This document shows positions 7,331 through 15,908 of a DNA stretch of 64,000 nt, one piece after another. The DNA lies in contig NZ_CANMVN010000006.1 in the NCBI RefSeq assembly GCF_947501425.1, forward strand, positions 186,001 to 250,000. Direction: 5' to 3'. The first letter of the stretch is position 1, and every line of letters begins with the position of its first letter. The notes under the pieces were generated by a model. That model did no database searches. It was given only the letters and a program-made list of their open reading frames with translations, and was not told the DNA's origin. This DNA comes from an uncultured Psychroserpens sp. GTDB taxonomy: Bacteria > Bacteroidota > Bacteroidia > Flavobacteriales > Flavobacteriaceae. Both the position numbers and the translations under genes were made by a program.

Positions 7331-7939
7331 ATGAGATTACAGATTGCAATATTATTCTTATTAGCTAGCTTTATTTCTTGTAATGAAACCACTGAAACCA
7401 AGAAAAGTGATAACGTGCCAGGAGAATACTTTGCGTTAAAAGAAGATAATATCAATCTTTTTTTGCCAGCATATTTTAGAGAATTTTCTGAAGATGAATA
7501 TGACGCTTTAATTGAAAAGATGCCAGATTCCGAAGAAAAGCGAATAGAAAGAAAACGCTTTAATTTTTTGAAGTACTCAAAAGGAAACATGTACTACTTC
7601 AAAGACGTTGCATCATCAACATTGATTGGTGTAAAAATGGGTGAGTACATAAATTTCACTAAGGAAGAGTCCTCCTATTTATTAGGAGTTATGTCTAACT
7701 CATGTAGTGGTTATGCAGAGGTTCTGAACATGAATTGCGAAAAATTAAATGCTGGATATTCTGGAAGTTCAACAACCAAAGTATTTAAAGCAGCATATAA
7801 AATATCTGATGGAGAAGCTTATAATCATTACAACACGATGTATCTCATATCGTCAAACTATAAGACCTTTTCTGTTAGTATATTTTCAAATACTAATAAA
7901 AACTATAATTCATTCATTGAAAAAATAGTCGTAAAATAA
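7331..7939 (+). CDS. Putative lipoprotein of unknown function
   Basis: 202 residues with a lipoprotein signal ending at LASFISCNE. The mature part is a mixed alpha/beta sequence with two cysteines (NSCSG and NMNCEK) and no motif I recognise. Its stop overlaps the ATG of mutB by one base (TAATG), so the two are translationally coupled. With the gene at 6683 it forms an unexplained pair inside the methylmalonyl-CoA mutase operon. Confidence 0.8.
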   Translation: MRLQIAILFLLASFISCNETTETKKSDNVPGEYFALKEDNINLFLPAYFREFSEDEYDALIEKMPDSEEKRIERKRFNFLKYSKGNMYYFKDVASSTLIGVKMGEYINFTKEESSYLLGVMSNSCSGYAEVLNMNCEKLNAGYSGSSTTKVFKAAYKISDGEAYNHYNTMYLISSNYKTFSVSIFSNTNKNYNSFIEKIVVK

Positions 7940-10059
7940 TGCGTAAAGATATACAACACCTATCCTTAGCTTCAAAAGCTTATAAAAAGAAATCAGAAGC
8001 AGACAGTCAATTTAAAACGGCTGAAGACATCATTCTGAAATCATCCTATTCCAAAGCTGATATTGAAAACCTTGAACATTTAAACTTTGTTGCAGGAATA
8101 GCACCTAACCTTCGTGGACCATATTCAACTATGTATGTTCGCAGACCATGGACCATTCGTCAATATGCTGGATTTTCCACTGCTGAGGATAGTAATGCCT
8201 TTTACAGAAGGAATTTAGCTGCAGGGCAAAAAGGCTTATCGGTTGCCTTTGACCTTGCTACACATAGAGGTTACGATTCAGATCATGAACGGGTTGTTGG
8301 AGATGTTGGAAAAGCTGGTGTGGCCATAGATTCGGTTGAAGACATGAAAATTCTCTTTGACCAAATTCCACTAGATAAAATGTCAGTGTCAATGACTATG
8401 AATGGCGCTGTATTACCCATCATGGCGTTTTATATTGTTGCTGCGGAAGAACAAGGTGTATCGCCAGAGCAATTAGCAGGAACCATTCAAAATGATATTC
8501 TTAAGGAGTTTATGGTGCGTAATACTTACATCTATCCTCCTACACCTTCAATGAAGATCATTTCAGATATTTTTGAATATACGAGTAAGAACATGCCTAA
8601 GTTCAATAGTATAAGTATTTCAGGATACCATATGCAGGAAGCTGGTGCAACCTGTGATATTGAATTAGCCTACACCTTAGCTGACGGATTGGAGTACATC
8701 AAAAAAGGACTTGAAACTGGTATGGACATTGACACTTTTGCACCTCGCTTGTCTTTTTTCTGGGCCATAGGTATGAATCACTTTATGGAAATCGCTAAAA
8801 TGCGTGCTGCTCGTATGTTATGGGCTAAGATAGTTAGTCAATTCAATCCAAAAAATCAGAAGTCACTTGCCTTAAGAACTCACTGCCAAACTTCTGGTTG
8901 GAGTTTAACTGAGCAAGATCCTTTCAATAATGTGGCTCGTACAACTGTAGAAGCTGCCGCTGCAGCATTTGGTGGCACACAGAGCTTACATACTAATGCC
9001 TTAGATGAAGCTATTGCACTCCCAACAGACTTTTCTGCTAGAATAGCGAGAAACACACAAATATTTTTACAGGAGGAAACCGGAATAACTAAAACTGTTG
9101 ATCCATGGGCTGGAAGCTATTACGTAGAAAAGCTAACTCATGACATTGCACAAAAAGCCTGGACGCTGATTCAAGAAGTTGAAGAACTTGGCGGAATGAC
9201 AAAAGCTATTGAAGCAGGAATTCCAAAATTGCGAATAGAAGAAGCTGCCGCTCGAAAACAAGCAAGAATCGATTCTGGTCAGGATATCATAGTTGGCGTT
9301 AATAAATACCGATTGGAAGAAGAAGACCCAATTACAACCTTAGAGGTTGATAATCAAACGGTAAGAAACGGACAAATTAAGCGAATTAAACACATAAAAG
9401 CTACCAGAGATAATGATGCTGTTCAAAGCGCACTTTCAAAATTGACAGATGCAGCACGAACTGGTCATGAAAATTTATTAGCTTTAGCTGTAAATGCAGC
9501 TCGAGAACGTGCAACTCTAGGTGAGATCAGTGATGCATTAGAAGCTGAATTTGGACGATATAAAGCACAAATTAAATCATTTTCAGGCGTGTATAGTAAG
9601 GAAATCAAAGATGACGAAAGCTTTAAAAAAGCTAGAGAATTAGCAGATCAATTTGCTGAACAAGATGGTCGAAGACCTCGAATAATGATTGCAAAAATGG
9701 GACAAGATGGTCATGATCGTGGCGCAAAAGTTGTCGCTACTGGTTATGCCGATGTTGGTTTTGATGTTGATATTGGTCCGTTGTTCCAAACACCAAAAGA
9801 AGCGGCAAAACAAGCTGTTGAAAATGATGTTCATATTTTAGGTGTATCTTCCTTAGCAGCAGGACACAAGACACTTGTACCTCAAGTAATAGAAGAACTA
9901 AAAAATTATGGTCGTGAAGATATCATGGTGATCGTTGGTGGTGTTATTCCGAAACAGGATTATCAATATTTATTTGATGCTGGAGCTGTTGCTGTTTTTG
10001 GACCTGGCACAAAAATTAGTGACGCAGCCATTAAGATCTTGGATATTCTAATTGACTAA
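7939..10059 (+). CDS. scpA: Methylmalonyl-CoA mutase large subunit
   Basis: A 706-residue catalytic subunit (also called mutB) of the B12-dependent mutase that converts methylmalonyl-CoA and succinyl-CoA. The N-terminal TIM barrel carries [38 protein letters not shown] and [15 protein letters not shown]. The C-terminal cobalamin domain holds DGHDRGAK near residues 589-596, with the lower-ligand histidine, followed by GPLFQTP. Length is usual for the family. It is the last gene of the udk-mutA run. The stop overlaps the stop of the convergent nucC gene by 4 bases, so the CBASS operon abuts it with no spacer. Confidence 0.95.
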   Translation: MRKDIQHLSLASKAYKKKSEADSQFKTAEDIILKSSYSKADIENLEHLNFVAGIAPNLRGPYSTMYVRRPWTIRQYAGFSTAEDSNAFYRRNLAAGQKGLSVAFDLATHRGYDSDHERVVGDVGKAGVAIDSVEDMKILFDQIPLDKMSVSMTMNGAVLPIMAFYIVAAEEQGVSPEQLAGTIQNDILKEFMVRNTYIYPPTPSMKIISDIFEYTSKNMPKFNSISISGYHMQEAGATCDIELAYTLADGLEYIKKGLETGMDIDTFAPRLSFFWAIGMNHFMEIAKMRAARMLWAKIVSQFNPKNQKSLALRTHCQTSGWSLTEQDPFNNVARTTVEAAAAAFGGTQSLHTNALDEAIALPTDFSARIARNTQIFLQEETGITKTVDPWAGSYYVEKLTHDIAQKAWTLIQEVEELGGMTKAIEAGIPKLRIEEAAARKQARIDSGQDIIVGVNKYRLEEEDPITTLEVDNQTVRNGQIKRIKHIKATRDNDAVQSALSKLTDAARTGHENLLALAVNAARERATLGEISDALEAEFGRYKAQIKSFSGVYSKEIKDDESFKKARELADQFAEQDGRRPRIMIAKMGQDGHDRGAKVVATGYADVGFDVDIGPLFQTPKEAAKQAVENDVHILGVSSLAAGHKTLVPQVIEELKNYGREDIMVIVGGVIPKQDYQYLFDAGAVAVFGPGTKISDAAIKILDILID

Positions 10060-10796
10060 TTTTGGGAGTCCAATTGACTAATATATTTATTCAAGTCAAT
10101 TGCCCTAACTGTTCCTAGTTTTTGAAGTTCCAATACAAATTTTAGAAAAAAGAAAATTAGTGATTCGTTGCTTGTGCTATACTTCAATGTTTTTTTATCT
10201 AGAACAAATGATTTATCATTTAACACACAGCCAATGTTTACCTTTTTCAACCCATTTAAATTACTATAACAATCACTAAATGGCTTAGAGTTTTCTATTG
10301 AATCAGCCCAAGTATTTTCAAGACACAAAATCCCTCCCATAATTTCAAATAATTTAGCCGCTTTCTTTGAGATACCTCTGGCTACAATTGGTGCAGAGGT
10401 TTGTTTCAATACTCTAACACTTTCAATTTTGTCAGCAGCATATTCTAAATTAAACTTACTAATATCTTGTTTTGCTTCAAACACGGCATATACACTTTCT
10501 ACAGGCAAATAAATAACGCCTTTTTTATTTAATATGAATGGTGTGTATTGCTTATCAAAAATAACAATATCCATTGCATCACTTCTATTTCCTTCAAAAT
10601 CTATTATAATAGCTTTTGCTACAGAATACCTTTTAGGTAAATACTTTTCAAAAAATCCAATCCACACATTCTCTGAGCCATCACCCTTGGTTGGCTCATG
10701 TGGCACATTTTCTCTTATCAGCTCTAAATCTTCTTTCATAGATTTTTGTAAACCCAAGAAGAGATTCTTCATATCTATTTTATTATTGTTACCCAT
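10056..10796 (-). CDS. nucC: NucC-type CBASS effector endonuclease
   Basis: 246 residues of the NucC family, a PD-(D/E)XK nuclease that assembles on cyclic triadenylate and degrades DNA so that an infected cell dies before phage release. The family signature is clear: [31 protein letters not shown] and [16 protein letters not shown], then [13 protein letters not shown]. The active site is D76 with E107-x-K109, close to the D73/E104/K106 of the characterised E. coli enzyme. It is the last gene of the four-gene operon and overlaps cap3 by 8 bases. NucC is best known from HORMA/Trip13 (type III) CBASS and type III CRISPR; here it is in a type II operon. Confidence 0.92.
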   Translation of the reverse strand: MGNNNKIDMKNLFLGLQKSMKEDLELIRENVPHEPTKGDGSENVWIGFFEKYLPKRYSVAKAIIIDFEGNRSDAMDIVIFDKQYTPFILNKKGVIYLPVESVYAVFEAKQDISKFNLEYAADKIESVRVLKQTSAPIVARGISKKAAKLFEIMGGILCLENTWADSIENSKPFSDCYSNLNGLKKVNIGCVLNDKSFVLDKKTLKYSTSNESLIFFFLKFVLELQKLGTVRAIDLNKYISQLDSQN

Positions 10797-11265
10797 ATTT
10801 TGATATTTTATTTTTTTCTATTACATAAAAACTGTAATCATTTAACCCTTTTTTACTAAAGCCAAGAATTAATAGAATTGGATTCTCTATATTCGAAGTA
10901 TTATTGTTAGCTACTCTTTGTAAAGCATTAAAATCTGTACTGCTATATCTGGAGTTAGAATCAGGATGAGTATGCCATTCGCCTATATAATGTAAGTTAT
11001 CTTCATTAAATTTTCTGACAAAAAACTCTTTAGTTTCGTAATCTACTTTATGTTTAAATGAGATAGGTGAATTTTTATAATTAGTTGCAACAACACATTC
11101 TATTATTATTGCTTTTTTATTTTCTTCAGCATATTTTCCTAATATGAATCCTCCTATCTCATTGGGATAATGCTTTAAAGCTATTTCAGTTAATTGATTA
11201 ATTACATTTTCATCATAATCAATTTTCAAGCCTAATTCTTCATTTACTACACTACTCATAATCAA
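10789..11265 (-). CDS. cap3: CBASS Cap3, JAB/MPN isopeptidase
   Basis: 158 residues forming one JAB (MPN+) metalloprotease domain. The zinc motif is H98-T-H100-P with S108 and D111 (EWHTHPDSNSRYSSTD), and the catalytic glutamate is E36 in NEIGGFILG. In type II CBASS, Cap3 cleaves the bond that Cap2 makes at the C-terminus of the CD-NTase, so it reverses or limits priming. The start overlaps the end of cap2 by 4 bases and the end overlaps nucC by 8. A downstream ATG two codons in is possible. Confidence 0.92.
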   Translation of the reverse strand: MIMSSVVNEELGLKIDYDENVINQLTEIALKHYPNEIGGFILGKYAEENKKAIIIECVVATNYKNSPISFKHKVDYETKEFFVRKFNEDNLHYIGEWHTHPDSNSRYSSTDFNALQRVANNNTSNIENPILLILGFSKKGLNDYSFYVIEKNKISKYG

Positions 11266-12872
11266 TCTTTAAGTTTAATAGTATAATTATCACTCTTGTC
11301 TACCTCTAGTAAAAACGATGTCAATATTTTTCCTGTTTTTAGTTTATAATCAATGTTACTCAATGCAAAATTGACTAGAGCACTAATATTATGATAAGAA
11401 GCTTTAAAAGTAGGTGACCAACAACCTTGTGGATTAAAAACATCACTCATGTCTTGTTTAATTTTGCTGAAAACTTCTGATGTTGTGTTATATATATTTT
11501 TACTCCCTATATAGCAAAATAACTCGTTAGCATGATTTGAAATTGAAATTGAGGTTACATTAGTCATCAATTCTAGTCTATCTATAATAATACTGACATC
11601 ATTACTTGCTGTACAATTAAAAACATAATCATAGTCATTTAAAAATCCAGCAGTATCATCCTTACCGTTTTTTTTATCCGACAAATTACTCGGCAATAAA
11701 AAATTAGGTAGACAAGCTATTTCAACAAAAGGCGATATACTCATTAAATTAAACCTCAATTCATCTACCTTAAGCTTTTCTCCACTCAAAAAATTATAAT
11801 TTGATCTACATATATTCCCAACTTCTTTCATGTCTGCATCTACAATCGTAATTTGCCTGCATCCTCCTCTAACCATGGCCTCTGCTAGAATACTACCAAG
11901 TGCACCTACACCAAGAATCATAATCTTTTTGTCTGTAAAATCATCACTTAACTTTCCTCTACCAAAAAAAATATCATATGATGAATCTACAGTTTTTGCC
12001 CATATTATTTCCTGATCTATATAGCCGTTTTTTATTAGTGGTATTTCAGAAACATTAATTTTTATTGATTCAAAATTGAATCTTCCGTTCGGCATTGGAT
12101 AACCATAAAAAAGTATAATATACTTACCATCTAGTAAATATTTCTTATCAATATGACGCCTTATGTCATTTAAAAGTTTTAAAAATTCAGGTCTTAAAGT
12201 TTGCTCAAAATCTTGCCAATTTTCAAATGCAAAATTTCTTAAGCTTGTTGGACTACTATTCGATATGTAATATAATCCTTTGAAAATTTGCGCTGGATTG
12301 TTATATCCACTACTCCAATTGAAACTGGCCTTTTCATTATTCAATCTACTCTTTAACCCTTGCAATAAATACGTCTTTTTAATATCGGATTGGGAATGTT
12401 TAGAATAGAACGCTAATCCAAAATCATTATAATCAAGATGTTTATCTAAATCACTGAATAAAAAAACACTATTCATATCTATGCTATTATGCAATAGATA
12501 CTCAAAATGTCCGTCATCTAGTTCTTGAATATAATACTTATCAACCCACTCTAGCATAGCTTTAACATCACACTCCAATTTATATTCTAAAGTTGGACTT
12601 GTTAAAGAGGTAAAACATATAGAACCGTCTTTGTTTAGATGAGAATATTTTAACAATTCTTTATTTACAAAACGTATAGTCTCTAAATCACCATTCTTAA
12701 GAGGATAAATATTATTAATTTGAACCTTAAACTTAATATTAGGTTTAGAATTACATAAAACTTCTATTTCACCTTGGAGTTCATCACCTGAAAACTGAAA
12801 ATGTTCTGTTATTTTAAGATCTTCAGAAAATTGCGTAAATATGTCATTAACAATTAGTGCTTTATTCGACAT
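11262..12872 (-). CDS. cap2: CBASS Cap2, E2-E1 ubiquitin-transfer-like fusion
   Basis: 536 residues. The N-terminal part is an E2-like domain with the block HLNKDGSICF (candidate catalytic C86). The C-terminal part is a ThiF/E1 adenylyltransferase with the ATP site GVGALGS at 321-327, the conserved IVDADMKEVGNICRSNY block and the candidate E1 cysteine C484 in QGCWSPTF. Cap2 adenylates the C-terminus of the CD-NTase and joins it to a target, which raises nucleotide synthesis. The gene overlaps the CD-NTase stop by one base (TAATG) and cap3 by 4 bases, so translation is coupled. Confidence 0.92.
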   Translation of the reverse strand: MSNKALIVNDIFTQFSEDLKITEHFQFSGDELQGEIEVLCNSKPNIKFKVQINNIYPLKNGDLETIRFVNKELLKYSHLNKDGSICFTSLTSPTLEYKLECDVKAMLEWVDKYYIQELDDGHFEYLLHNSIDMNSVFLFSDLDKHLDYNDFGLAFYSKHSQSDIKKTYLLQGLKSRLNNEKASFNWSSGYNNPAQIFKGLYYISNSSPTSLRNFAFENWQDFEQTLRPEFLKLLNDIRRHIDKKYLLDGKYIILFYGYPMPNGRFNFESIKINVSEIPLIKNGYIDQEIIWAKTVDSSYDIFFGRGKLSDDFTDKKIMILGVGALGSILAEAMVRGGCRQITIVDADMKEVGNICRSNYNFLSGEKLKVDELRFNLMSISPFVEIACLPNFLLPSNLSDKKNGKDDTAGFLNDYDYVFNCTASNDVSIIIDRLELMTNVTSISISNHANELFCYIGSKNIYNTTSEVFSKIKQDMSDVFNPQGCWSPTFKASYHNISALVNFALSNIDYKLKTGKILTSFLLEVDKSDNYTIKLKD

Positions 12873-13816
12873 TACCCAAAATGATTACTAGGTGGAATAA
12901 TTGCTTTTGATGTATCACCAACTCTATAACCACCTGAGCCTGATTTATCCTCCTCCTCTTTAAAATTTTCATTCTCTTTGAAATGCTTTTTTAAATTCTC
13001 ATCCTTTTTATCAACATCAGACAAAATGTAATCAAAATCATTTTTCAAAGATTGTTTTTGGTACCAACCTAAAGTATCAGCTATATCATTATTTGAATTT
13101 CCAGGATCCTTAAGTGTAAAGTTTTCTCTAGTTATCTCATCACTTATGTACTCCAAAACAGTCTTAAGCTTATTCCAAAGATTACCAGTAATTAGTTTGT
13201 TGTCAAAAGCTTTAATAACAATAAGTTCCATAAAAAATGACTTAACATCTCTAGATTTTTGTTGTTTCCAAATTTTAAGCAACCTTATTATCTGTCTAGC
13301 ATCAGACTTTCCCTTGATATTTTCTATTTGAGCTTCAATATTTGTTTGAATATAGTTACCATCATAAGTATTTATATTCAGATTAAGCCTAGAAGTTTCT
13401 GGATAATCATCTTTACTAAGCTCTCTGCCAGGAACTACATCTATTTCAACTATATCTCCATCATCATCGGTATAAAAACGAATACCAACTGATACTTTCT
13501 GTGGCCTTACCTCAGCAACACCTCTATACTCTTCCTTTAAAAAATCATATAGATCGTCAAACATATCCGTTATAGTAGAAAATGAGTTTCTTTTAAATGG
13601 CACAACTATATCTAAATCAAACTTAGAGTTTATAGCCGTATGCTTTTTCCAAGAGCCAGAATTAAATGGAGAGTAAATTTTATCTTCATAATTCTGCTCT
13701 AGCTTTTCCTTAATTTCTGTTCTTTTAATTTTAAACTTGTCAACTAATGACTCAATGTGTGTCATTCTGTGCGTTTCTAAAACGCTACTTAAGTAATCTG
13801 ATTTTTTAAAACTCAT
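12872..13816 (-). CDS. CBASS CD-NTase (cGAS/DncV-like nucleotidyltransferase)
   Basis: 314 residues. The polymerase-beta-type active site is GSWKKHTAINSKFDLDIVV (GS motif and the DxD metal ligands), with the third aspartate in DIVEIDVVPG; the helical second half carries KSFFMELIVIKAF. It should make the cyclic oligonucleotide signal; a NucC partner predicts cyclic triadenylate, but the product cannot be read from sequence. A flexible tail ends in PSNHFG, the glycine end expected of a Cap2 substrate. I chose the ATG at 13816 (MSFKKSDY) over a GTG at 13849. It is the first gene of the operon. Confidence 0.92.
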   Translation of the reverse strand: MSFKKSDYLSSVLETHRMTHIESLVDKFKIKRTEIKEKLEQNYEDKIYSPFNSGSWKKHTAINSKFDLDIVVPFKRNSFSTITDMFDDLYDFLKEEYRGVAEVRPQKVSVGIRFYTDDDGDIVEIDVVPGRELSKDDYPETSRLNLNINTYDGNYIQTNIEAQIENIKGKSDARQIIRLLKIWKQQKSRDVKSFFMELIVIKAFDNKLITGNLWNKLKTVLEYISDEITRENFTLKDPGNSNNDIADTLGWYQKQSLKNDFDYILSDVDKKDENLKKHFKENENFKEEEDKSGSGGYRVGDTSKAIIPPSNHFG

Positions 13817-13889
13817 GCTATTAATCTTTAAATAACCCCAAATTTTCACAATCGGTATTGAGAGTTAAACCGAGAAGAAATCACGAAAA

Positions 13890-13920
13890 TTTGTAAGAGA
13901 AAAAAAATAGAATACATTTG
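13890..13920 (+). promoter_or_regulatory. Consensus promoter for a small RNA beside CBASS
   Basis: TTTG at 13890-13893, exactly 19 bases, then TACATTTG at 13913-13920: an exact TTTG-N19-TAnnTTTG promoter reading to the right, away from the CD-NTase gene. No ORF follows before the terminator at 13973-14010. Confidence 0.75.
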
Positions 13921-13925
13921 TAACT

Positions 13926-14010
13926 CAAACAAAAACGGTATCTACTTCTATTGAAACCGTTTAATCATAATTAAGAGTCCAGAATTTCCAGTTCAGCGGA
14001 CTCTTTTTTT
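13926..14010 (+). ncRNA. Candidate small RNA of about 85 nt, divergent from the CBASS operon
   Basis: The region between a consensus promoter and a strong terminator has no useful ORF but can form two hairpins: AAACGGT (13933-13939) with ACCGTTT (13956-13962) around a 16-base loop, and the terminator stem. The start is inferred at 5-7 bases after the -7 element. I do not recognise an RNA family. Its 5' end lies about 110 bases from the CD-NTase start on the opposite strand. A very short leader peptide or a decayed gene end are other readings. Confidence 0.6.
13973..14010 (+). terminator. Rho-independent terminator of the candidate small RNA
   Basis: AAGAGTCC (13973-13980) pairs perfectly with GGACTCTT (13998-14005) around a 17-base loop and is followed by T to 14010. 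Confidence 0.75.
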
Positions 14011-14252
14011 ATTGTAAAAATTATGCCAATCTATATTTACTGACAATTAACATAAATTTAAGACATTTTGTCATTACGAATAATTTAACAAAATGAAGAT
14101 TGGATACAACTTTTATTTAAAACTAGAATTATTTGTATTTTGAATACATATCTATTTAAGACTTTTATTACAAAAAGTATTTCTTAATCTATACTCTATT
14201 AATTTCTGAAACTCCTAAATAATTGTATTTTTATTGGCATAAATTCAATCTC
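14011..14252. other. Intergenic, nothing recognised
   Basis: AT-rich sequence between the small-RNA terminator and the interrupted gene. I see no ORF, hairpin or consensus promoter in it. Confidence 0.5.
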
Positions 14253-14807
14253 ATGCGTAAAAAAATCATTTTAGCTTTCTGGTTTATTACATCCATGTCA
14301 TTCTCACAATCTGAAGGTCAAACCTTTTGTGGTGGTGATCCTGAAGCTCCTTACTTTACTTTGCACAGAGGCACTAAATATGTGGTATGGGAAAACACCT
14401 ATTATGCTGAAAAGAAAATGGGAATGAAAACCATAGATGGCGTAGAATATGTTCAGTATAATCAATCATGGTAAAACGGATCTTCTCAAGATATGTTCTT
14501 AAGAGCGGATGACGGAGTCATTTATCAGTATGAAGATTGCTGTAAGGAAGATACGGTAAGACTTACTGCTAATACAAAGGTTGGACAAACTTGGCAAACT
14601 GCTGATAAGCTCAGTACATACGAAATTATAGCTTTAGATGGCACATTAGACACTCCTGTTTGTAACTATGAAGGTCTTTTGGTTTTAAAATCTACATTTA
14701 AAAATGGAACCTTTACTTTTTATTATCAGAAAGGGTATGGCTATGTTGGTGCAACAATTGACGATCAATTGATATCTTTTGTTATTCCTAGAGTACCTAA
14801 AGACTAA
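14253..14807 (+). pseudogene. Secreted protein gene interrupted by an in-frame TAA
   Basis: The frame opens at the ATG at 14253 with a signal peptide (MRKKIILAFWFITSMSFSQS), runs 73 codons to TAA at 14472-14474 and continues in the same frame without another stop to TAA at 14805. The two halves (ending QYNQSW and restarting NGSSQDMFLRADDG) read as one secreted beta-rich protein of about 184 residues with cysteine pairs (TFCGG, EDCCKED, PVCNY). A single base change explains the break. The domain is not one I recognise. A sequencing error or stop read-through are alternatives. Confidence 0.75.
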
Positions 14808-14833
14808 TATTACCTTTAATTAAATACGTTTAT

Positions 14834-15193
14834 TTGAAACATATTGATAAATCTACAAGACTATCCAATTACATTATTGATATTTTAGTAATCTATATCT
14901 TGTGGATTATTGTCAGTCTATTCACTAATACTGGATATTTAAATGTTTTTCTGTTATCTGCTATTATGTTTCTCTACTATTTTTTGTTTGAAGCCCTTAC
15001 ATCTCAAACTCTAGGTAAACTAATTACAAAGACAAAAGTAGTTAACAAAGACGGCTCTAAACCTCATGTCATAAGCATACTAATCCGTTCAATTTCAAGA
15101 CTTTTTCCCCTAGATTGGCTATCCTATATGTTTGGAAACGACATCGGAATGCATGATCTCTTTTCAAATACAATACTCACAAAAAAGAATTAA
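14834..15193 (+). CDS. RDD family membrane protein
   Basis: 119 residues with two long membrane segments (YIIDILVIYILWIIVSLF and FLLSAIMFLYYFLFEALT) followed by the RDD-type block TLGKLITKTKVVNKDG and a cytoplasmic tail. RDD proteins are small membrane proteins; some act in ion or substrate transport, but no function can be set here. The start is a TTG at 14834, because no ATG or GTG lies at the right place. It ends just before a small membrane protein gene in another frame. Confidence 0.75.
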   Translation: MKHIDKSTRLSNYIIDILVIYILWIIVSLFTNTGYLNVFLLSAIMFLYYFLFEALTSQTLGKLITKTKVVNKDGSKPHVISILIRSISRLFPLDWLSYMFGNDIGMHDLFSNTILTKKN

Positions 15194-15227
15194 ACCAATT
15201 TTTAAAGCAGCATTAAACACTACCATA

Positions 15228-15725
15228 TTGAGAATAGGAAACATTAGAATTACAGATAGAACAAAGATTACCAAAGCAATCAATAGACGTAATTATTTGA
15301 TTTATATTGTAGTAATCGTTTTTATTGCTATTGATATAGACCTATTTAGTGCACAGCCTAAGTTTTTAAAAACTGAAGGTTTCTTTTGGAAAGGAATGGC
15401 AATTGTGTTCCAACTATTGTTCATTTTGAGTGTAATTAAATGGGATGCTAAGAAAAAGAAGATCATCGATATTCTTCACAATGGAATGATAGTAAAAGGT
15501 GAGTTGAAATTTAGTGAGCGCATTAGGCCAAATAAAACCTCTGTATTTTATGTTCATCTCTTTGAATATGAAGCAAACGGACAAACCCATGAGGTAAGCT
15601 TTAAAAACAAAAATAAAGCTGTTAACTCATATTACATTGTTTATAATTTGAAGGATCCAAATAGCGCTGTGGTCTATGAAGATTTAAAACCAAACATCAA
15701 ACAGCTGATTTCTGAAAGCTTGTAA
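15228..15725 (+). CDS. Small membrane protein of unknown function
   Basis: About 165 residues from a TTG at 15228, which lies after the end of the RDD gene; an ATG at 15132 is in frame but overlaps that gene by 60 bases and adds a sequence without clear coding character. Two membrane segments (YLIYIVVIVFIAIDI and GMAIVFQLLFILSVI) are followed by a soluble beta-rich half resembling the DUF3592-type layout (ILHNGMIVKGEL, then SAVVYEDLKPN). The function is unknown. Probably one transcript with the RDD gene. Confidence 0.65.
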   Translation: MRIGNIRITDRTKITKAINRRNYLIYIVVIVFIAIDIDLFSAQPKFLKTEGFFWKGMAIVFQLLFILSVIKWDAKKKKIIDILHNGMIVKGELKFSERIRPNKTSVFYVHLFEYEANGQTHEVSFKNKNKAVNSYYIVYNLKDPNSAVVYEDLKPNIKQLISESL

Positions 15726-15794
15726 TTAATAATAACCTTCTTCCACTACAACAAAGCGTTAAAACCTGTTAAACTTCTCCTAATCAAACACTTG

Positions 15795-15823
15795 TTTCCT
15801 ATCTTCGAAAAATACATAGGAAA
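15795..15823. repeat. Perfect 8-bp inverted repeat ahead of the M16 peptidase gene
   Basis: TTTCCTAT (15795-15802) and ATAGGAAA (15816-15823) pair around a 13-base loop. No T-run follows, so it is not a simple terminator; it could be an operator or a leader hairpin about 85 bases before the peptidase start. Confidence 0.4.
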
Positions 15824-15908
15824 TTTAGTACAATTATATTCAATTTCAACTAAAAACTTAGTTATATTTACAATATCACATTTTTTAAATCAATTAAACT
15901 CTAAACAC

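Noticed and set aside
15792-15908. N-terminal extension of the M16 peptidase
   Set aside because: It covers a hairpin and AT-rich leader, and the signal peptide begins at the ATG at 15909.
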